Shown here piece by piece: positions 4,750-9,438 of a stretch of DNA of 9,438 nucleotides (the first letter of the stretch is position 1; each line of letters starts with the position of its first letter). Below the pieces are notes generated by a model. That model was not told the origin of the DNA and did no database searches. It saw only the letters and a program-made list of their open reading frames with translations. Both the position numbers and the translations under genes were made by a program. This stretch comes from an uncultured Lachnospiraceae bacterium (GTDB taxonomy: Bacteria; Bacillota; Clostridia; Lachnospirales; Lachnospiraceae): positions 1 to 9,438 of the forward strand of contig CAMWKA010000047.1 in the NCBI GenBank assembly GCA_947174725.1. Reading direction: 5' to 3'.

Positions 4750-7398
4750 ATGGAACAGCAACTAACTCCCATGATGCAGCAATATATGGAGACCAAAAAG
4801 GAATATCCGGACTGTATCCTTTTTTATCGTCTGGGTGATTTTTATGAAATGTTTTATGAAGACGCGTTGACTGCCTCAAAAGTACTTGAGATCACCCTGA
4901 CCGGCAAAAACTGCGGACTGGAAGAAAAAGCCCCGATGTGCGGCGTACCATATCATGCGGTAGATGCCTATCTGAATAAAATGGTCTCCAGCGGCTATAA
5001 GGTTGCAATCTGTGAACAGATGGAAGATCCGGCGACAACAAAGGGGATCGTAAGACGTGAAGTGATCCGCATCGTTACGCCCGGAACAAATCTGAATATG
5101 CAGGCGCTGGAAGAAGGAAAAAATAATTATATCATGAGCGTTGTTTATTTCCCGGATAAGATCGGTGTTTCCTTTGCTGATGTAACGACTGGAGAATACC
5201 GTCTGACAGAAATGTCTGATACGAAAATGCTGATGGATGAGATCGCGAAACTTCTTCCGGTAGAGATCATATGCAATGATGCGTTTATGGTTTCCGATAT
5301 TGATATGGACACTTTGAAAAATCGTCTTGGCATCACCGTTTACAACATTGACTCCTGGTATTTTGAGGAAGCCTCCTGTCAGAAATCCCTGCAGGAACAT
5401 TTTCATATGTCATCTATCAAAGGTCTTGGGATTGAGGATTTTGTTACGGGGATGATTGCGGCAGGCGCGCTTTTACAGTATCTGTATGAAACGCAGAAAA
5501 TTTCACTTTCCCATATCACGCGCCTGGAACCGTATACCAACAGTAAATATATGCTGCTTGACAGTTCCACCAGACGGAATCTGGAACTTTGCGAGACCAT
5601 GCGTGAAAAGCAAAAGCGTGGTACGCTGCTTTGGATCCTGGACAAAACCAGGACCGCTATGGGGGCAAGGACGCTTAGAAATTATATCGAACAGCCGCTG
5701 ATCAGGCTGGAGGAGATTATTCTACGGCAGAATGCAGTATCTGCGTTATGCAAATCGCCGATGGAACGGGATGAGATCAGGGAATATCTGGGCGCTATTT
5801 ATGATCTGGAACGACTGCTTGCAAAGATCAGTTATAAGTCAGTGAATCCACGTGATATGATCGCGTTTCGTAATTCCTTGAAAATGCTGCCTTTTATACG
5901 GCTTTTATTGGAAAGGTTTGAGGATACGCTCTTACATACGATCTATGAAGATATCGATTCGTTGGAGGATCTTTGTCAAAAGATTGAAGACGCTATCGTG
6001 GAAGAACCTCCGATCAGTACAAGGGACGGCGGTATCATCAAGGAAGGGTATGACGCGGATATCGACCAGCTTCGCAGTGCCAAGACCAAGGGAAAGACAT
6101 GGCTTGCGGAGATGGAAGCCACAGAACGGGAACGGACGGGCATTAAAAATCTGCGGATAAAATATAATAAGGTCTTCGGATATTATCTGGAGGTAACGAA
6201 CTCTTATAAAGATCTGGTACCGGAGGATTATAGCAGAAAGCAGACTCTCGCCAATGCAGAGCGGTATACGACGCCGCGTTTAAAAGAACTGGAGGATATG
6301 ATTCTCAATGCGGAGGATAAGCTGTACACTCTTGAGTATGATGCATTTTCCGCCCTTCGTGATGAGATCGACCGGAATCTTGATCGGGTGCAGAAAACAG
6401 CACGGGCAGTGGCGCAGCTGGATGTCTATGCGTCCTTATCCTTTGTGGCGGAGCGCAATCATTATGTATGTCCTCTGGTAAATACCAAGGGTGTCATCAA
6501 TATCAAGGGCGGTCGTCATCCGGTGGTGGAAAAGATGATTGAAAACGATATGTTTATTGATAATGATACCTTTCTGGATAATAAGAAAAATTGCATCAGC
6601 ATCATTACCGGCCCCAATATGGCAGGAAAATCAACCTATATGCGTCAGGTGGCGCTGATCGTACTGATGGCTCAGGTGGGTTCCTTTGTCCCTGCCAAGT
6701 CGGCGGAGATCGGTATTGTAGATCGTATCTTTACCAGAGTGGGCGCGTCGGATGATCTGGCGAGCGGACAGTCTACCTTTATGATCGAGATGAATGAGGT
6801 GGCTAATATACTACGAAACGCCACGTCAGACAGCCTGCTGATCTTAGATGAGATCGGACGGGGAACTTCCACATTTGACGGTCTTTCTATCGCATGGGCG
6901 GTCATCGAGCATATCAGCAACAAAAAACTACTGGGAGCAAAGACGCTTTTCGCAACGCATTATCATGAACTGACGGAACTGGAAGGCAGGATGAACAATG
7001 TTAATAATTACTGTATCGCGGTAAAAGAGAAAGGTGACGATATCGTATTCTTAAGAAAGATCGTCCGCGGCGGCGCGGATAAAAGTTATGGAATACAGGT
7101 AGCAAAGCTGGCCGGTGTGCCGGATATGGTGATCGACCGGGCAAAGGAGATCGTCGGACAGCTTTCAGATAATGATATTATTGAAAAAATACAGGCAATT
7201 GCGGGAGAGCAGAAATCAGAACGAAAAACGCCGATGCATTATGAAGAGGTAGAGCTGGAACAGATGTCTTTATTTGATACGGTGACAGACCAGGATATCA
7301 TAGAGGAGTTAAAAGAACTTGATATCTCCAATATGACGCCGATGGACGCAATGAATACATTATACGGTTTGCAAAATAAACTGAAGAACAGATGGTAG
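4750..7398 (+). CDS. mutS: DNA mismatch repair protein MutS
   Basis: Mismatch-recognition ATPase that binds mispaired or looped bases as a dimer and recruits MutL. The 882-residue protein is full length for the MutS1 family. The mismatch-reading Phe-X-Glu lies in GDFYEMFYEDA (F31, E33), within domain I (about 1-115). Connector, lever and clamp domains follow to about 580. The ABC-type ATPase has Walker A GPNMAGKST (621-629, K627), Walker B LLILDEIGRGTSTFDG (D700, E701), and the switch ATHYHELTEL (735-744). QMSLFD (838-843) matches the beta-clamp-binding consensus. The C-terminal MTPMDAMNTLYGLQNKLK is the usual dimer/tetramer helix motif. The start at ATG 4750 follows a purine-rich AGAGAGGAA with a short spacer. 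mutL begins 17 bases after the stop, so the two form an operon. Transcription from miaB would now pass through the inserted element. Confidence 0.98.
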   Translation: MEQQLTPMMQQYMETKKEYPDCILFYRLGDFYEMFYEDALTASKVLEITLTGKNCGLEEKAPMCGVPYHAVDAYLNKMVSSGYKVAICEQMEDPATTKGIVRREVIRIVTPGTNLNMQALEEGKNNYIMSVVYFPDKIGVSFADVTTGEYRLTEMSDTKMLMDEIAKLLPVEIICNDAFMVSDIDMDTLKNRLGITVYNIDSWYFEEASCQKSLQEHFHMSSIKGLGIEDFVTGMIAAGALLQYLYETQKISLSHITRLEPYTNSKYMLLDSSTRRNLELCETMREKQKRGTLLWILDKTRTAMGARTLRNYIEQPLIRLEEIILRQNAVSALCKSPMERDEIREYLGAIYDLERLLAKISYKSVNPRDMIAFRNSLKMLPFIRLLLERFEDTLLHTIYEDIDSLEDLCQKIEDAIVEEPPISTRDGGIIKEGYDADIDQLRSAKTKGKTWLAEMEATERERTGIKNLRIKYNKVFGYYLEVTNSYKDLVPEDYSRKQTLANAERYTTPRLKELEDMILNAEDKLYTLEYDAFSALRDEIDRNLDRVQKTARAVAQLDVYASLSFVAERNHYVCPLVNTKGVINIKGGRHPVVEKMIENDMFIDNDTFLDNKKNCISIITGPNMAGKSTYMRQVALIVLMAQVGSFVPAKSAEIGIVDRIFTRVGASDDLASGQSTFMIEMNEVANILRNATSDSLLILDEIGRGTSTFDGLSIAWAVIEHISNKKLLGAKTLFATHYHELTELEGRMNNVNNYCIAVKEKGDDIVFLRKIVRGGADKSYGIQVAKLAGVPDMVIDRAKEIVGQLSDNDIIEKIQAIAGEQKSERKTPMHYEEVELEQMSLFDTVTDQDIIEELKELDISNMTPMDAMNTLYGLQNKLKNRW

Positions 7399-7415
7399 AA
7401 GAAGGGAGTGAAAGC

Positions 7416-9332
7416 ATGGCACTCATACATATTCTGGATTCCCAGACGATCGATCAGATTGCGGCTGGGGAAGTTGTGGAACGTCCCTCCAGTGTGGTAA
7501 AGGAGCTGGTGGAAAATTCCATGGATGCCGGTGCGGATGCGATTACAGTAGAAATCAAGGATGGCGGAATCGAATTGATCCGTGTTACGGACAATGGCTG
7601 CGGTATCCTGAAGGAGGATCTCCCAAATGCATTTTTACGTCATGCTACCAGTAAGATCCGTACGGCAGAGGATCTGAGTAAGGTGCTTTCCATGGGTTTC
7701 CGTGGGGAAGCTTTAGGTAGTATTGCGGCTGTTGCGAAAGTGGAGCTCATCAGTAAGCATAGGGACGCTCTGATGGGAAACCGTTATGTGATTGAAGGTG
7801 GGATAGAAAAAGAATTCGATGAAGTGGGGGCGCCGGATGGAACGACCATCGTCGTGCGCAACCTTTTTTATAACACGCCGGCACGGCGGAAGTTCTTGAA
7901 AACAACTGCTACGGAAGGGGGATATGTGGCTGATCTGATGGAACATCTGGCAATGAGCAGACCCGATATATCCTATACTTTTATCCAGAACAAACAGGTG
8001 AAATTTTCGACTTCGGGGAATGGGGATCTCAAGGAAGTGATTTATCATATCTATGGAAAAGATACGGCGAGAGAGATCATTCCGATCATTAGTAATCAGG
8101 ATGGAATGACGATTGAAGGCTATCTTGGAACGCCGGTCAATGCCCGCTCGAACCGTAATTTTGAAAATTATTTTATCAACCGCAGATATATCAAAAGCAA
8201 CCTGATCGCCAAGGGTATTGAGGAAGGCTATAAAGCGTATATGATGCAGCACAGGTTTCCGTTCTGTGTGCTGCATATTACCATGGATACGCAGGAGGTA
8301 GACGTTAATGTGCATCCATCCAAAATGGATGTGCGTTTTCATGATCAACAGCAATTTATGGATTTTATCATTAAGGCGGTGGCGGAGACGCTTTCTGCGC
8401 GTGAGATGATTGCGGATTGTGATCTGGTGCCGGAGAAAGAGGAAAAGAAACTATCAAAAGAGGCTCCGGAACCCTTTGAACGCAACAGAAGGGGATCTGA
8501 TGAATCACATAAAAAAACAGATCCTATAAAGGAACATCACGCCGACAACAACGATCAGGAATGGCAGACTGATTTCCAATTGCAACCGGAGCAGAACACC
8601 ATGTTGCAGAAAATACTGGAGCCCAAACCGGTCGGAAAGGTTACCAAACCCGTGCCGAAAAATAATATTCTGAAGGAACGTGACCATATCTTTGTGGAAC
8701 GTCCTGTGCAGATGGAATTGTTCGATAAGCAGCGTGTCCTGTCAGAAAATTCCCGCAAGCAGTATAAGATCATCGGACAGATTTTTGATACTTACTGGCT
8801 TTTTGAACTGGGGGACAATCTCTACTTCATCGATCAACACGCGGCGCATGAAAAAGTAAATTATGAACGTCTGATGAAGCAGCTGAAAGAGGATCATGTC
8901 TATCGTCAGCAGCTTAATCCGCCAATTGTTGTTACCGTGACCGGCATAGAACGCCAGGTGCTTTCGGAAGCGATGGAATATTTTGCGGACCTGGGATTTG
9001 AAATAGAGGAATTTGGGGGAAATGAATACGCAATCCGCACCATACCATTGGAACTATATCTGAATGATCCGAAGGATATGTTTTTGGAAACGTTAAATGA
9101 ACTGGCTGAGACTGGCCTGACCGGTACGCCGGAGATCGTCCGGCAGAAGATCGCGACAATGGCATGTAAGGCTTCCGTCAAGGGGAATATGAAAGTATCG
9201 CTTACGGAAATAGACGCGCTTTTGGACGAACTTCTGACGCTGGACAATCCGTATCATTGTCCTCATGGACGCCCGACGATCTTTGCAATGAGCAGATATG
9301 ATATTGAGAAGAAATTTAAAAGGATCGTATGA
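7416..9332 (+). CDS. mutL: DNA mismatch repair protein MutL (endonuclease type)
   Basis: MutS partner: a GHKL ATPase with a C-terminal latent nicking endonuclease. The 638-residue protein shows ATPase motifs IAAGEVVERPSSVVKELVEN (15-34, with catalytic E30 and Mg-binding N34), DNGCGI (59-64), FLRHATSKI (73-81), GFRGEALGSIAAV (94-106) and NLFYNTPARRKFL (149-161). A charged, probably disordered linker spans about 331-447. The C-terminal domain has the endonuclease metal motif DQHAAHEKVNYE (473-484), ACKAS (583-587) and CPHGRPT (615-621). Presence of these motifs fits bacteria without MutH. The linker contains QMELFD (432-437), a candidate clamp-binding peptide. ATG 7416 was chosen over 7392 because AAGGGAG (7402-7408) sits seven bases upstream and the family begins with the short ..I.LD..TIDQIAAGEVV pattern. 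The following gene starts in its stop codon. Confidence 0.98.
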   Translation: MALIHILDSQTIDQIAAGEVVERPSSVVKELVENSMDAGADAITVEIKDGGIELIRVTDNGCGILKEDLPNAFLRHATSKIRTAEDLSKVLSMGFRGEALGSIAAVAKVELISKHRDALMGNRYVIEGGIEKEFDEVGAPDGTTIVVRNLFYNTPARRKFLKTTATEGGYVADLMEHLAMSRPDISYTFIQNKQVKFSTSGNGDLKEVIYHIYGKDTAREIIPIISNQDGMTIEGYLGTPVNARSNRNFENYFINRRYIKSNLIAKGIEEGYKAYMMQHRFPFCVLHITMDTQEVDVNVHPSKMDVRFHDQQQFMDFIIKAVAETLSAREMIADCDLVPEKEEKKLSKEAPEPFERNRRGSDESHKKTDPIKEHHADNNDQEWQTDFQLQPEQNTMLQKILEPKPVGKVTKPVPKNNILKERDHIFVERPVQMELFDKQRVLSENSRKQYKIIGQIFDTYWLFELGDNLYFIDQHAAHEKVNYERLMKQLKEDHVYRQQLNPPIVVTVTGIERQVLSEAMEYFADLGFEIEEFGGNEYAIRTIPLELYLNDPKDMFLETLNELAETGLTGTPEIVRQKIATMACKASVKGNMKVSLTEIDALLDELLTLDNPYHCPHGRPTIFAMSRYDIEKKFKRIV

Positions 9333-9438
9333 ATGATTTTATGGAAAGAGAAAAGCATAAGGAATATGTCAGGAAAATTCCGGGCAGTGATACAGTCGTT
9401 CTTTTTATCCATGGGCTTCTGGCAACGCCGGATCATTT
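9329..9438 (+). CDS. Alpha/beta hydrolase, N-terminal fragment (cut by window edge)
   Basis: Only the first 36 complete codons are in the window. After a charged start, DTVVLFIHGLLATPDHF (21-37, last codon incomplete) matches the first strand and oxyanion-hole HG loop of alpha/beta-hydrolase-fold esterases and related enzymes. The catalytic serine and histidine would lie beyond the edge, so substrate and activity cannot be stated. ATG 9329 overlaps the mutL TGA stop in an ATGA arrangement, with AAAGGA a few bases upstream, which suggests translational coupling to mutL. An in-frame ATG at 9341 is possible but has no ribosome site. There is no signal peptide in the visible part, so a cytoplasmic location is likely. 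Confidence 0.75.
   Translation, partial: MNDFMEREKHKEYVRKIPGSDTVVLFIHGLLATPDH

Noticed and set aside
4473..4796. Minus-strand 107-codon open frame spanning the whole miaB-mutS gap
   Set aside because: It overlaps the ends of both real genes, reads through both arms of an inverted-repeat element, is rich in scattered cysteines and resembles no domain I recognise. It is most likely an accident of the element sequence.
7392..7415. Longer mutL starting at ATG 7392, overlapping the mutS stop
   Set aside because: It has no ribosome site, whereas ATG 7416 has a well-spaced AAGGGAG and gives the usual MutL N-terminus.
7713..8354. Minus-strand 213-codon open frame inside mutL
   Set aside because: It lies entirely opposite a well-conserved ATPase coding region, and its translation has no recognisable domain. 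It is a shadow of mutL codon use.

Overview
The window looks like ordinary chromosome from a Gram-positive anaerobe of the Clostridia, most likely Lachnospiraceae. This is inferred from the protein styles (MiaB core 'TFGCQMNARDSEK', a short ProB, an 882-residue MutS, an endonuclease-type MutL), strong AGGAG-type ribosome sites, tight same-strand gene packing and moderate base composition by eye. The genus cannot be fixed from the sequence alone. All recognised genes lie on the + strand.

Layout. Positions 32-2990 hold a compact four-gene cluster: proB (glutamate 5-kinase, short form), a 76-residue DUF896/YnzC-type protein, a 5-formyltetrahydrofolate cyclo-ligase, and proA (gamma-glutamyl phosphate reductase). 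ProB and ProA catalyse consecutive steps of proline synthesis but are separated by the two unrelated small genes. The gap 2991-3068 is almost filled by two back-to-back perfect hairpins. Next come miaB (3069-4514, tRNA methylthiotransferase), mutS (4750-7398) and mutL (7416-9332), the core of mismatch repair. An alpha/beta-hydrolase gene starts inside the mutL stop codon (ATGA overlap) and runs off the right edge.

The part not explained by normal operon content is the 235-base miaB-mutS gap. It holds a 209-bp non-coding element with imperfect terminal inverted repeats of about 50 bp. The element is flanked by an exact 11-bp direct repeat, GAGAACAATAA. This is the signature of a miniature inverted-repeat transposable element (MITE) with its target-site duplication. 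Removing the element and one repeat copy gives a miaB stop followed 15 bases later by the mutS start, so the insertion appears to have split a tight miaB-mutS-mutL operon. The duplicated target contains the miaB stop codon, so neither gene was damaged.

I see no tRNA, rRNA, CRISPR array, phage or defence genes, and no convincing promoter. No new multi-gene system is evident. The items most worth checking are the MITE-like element, the paired hairpins before miaB, a Shine-Dalgarno sequence buried in a hairpin near the start of miaB, and candidate beta-clamp motifs in both MutS and the MutL linker.
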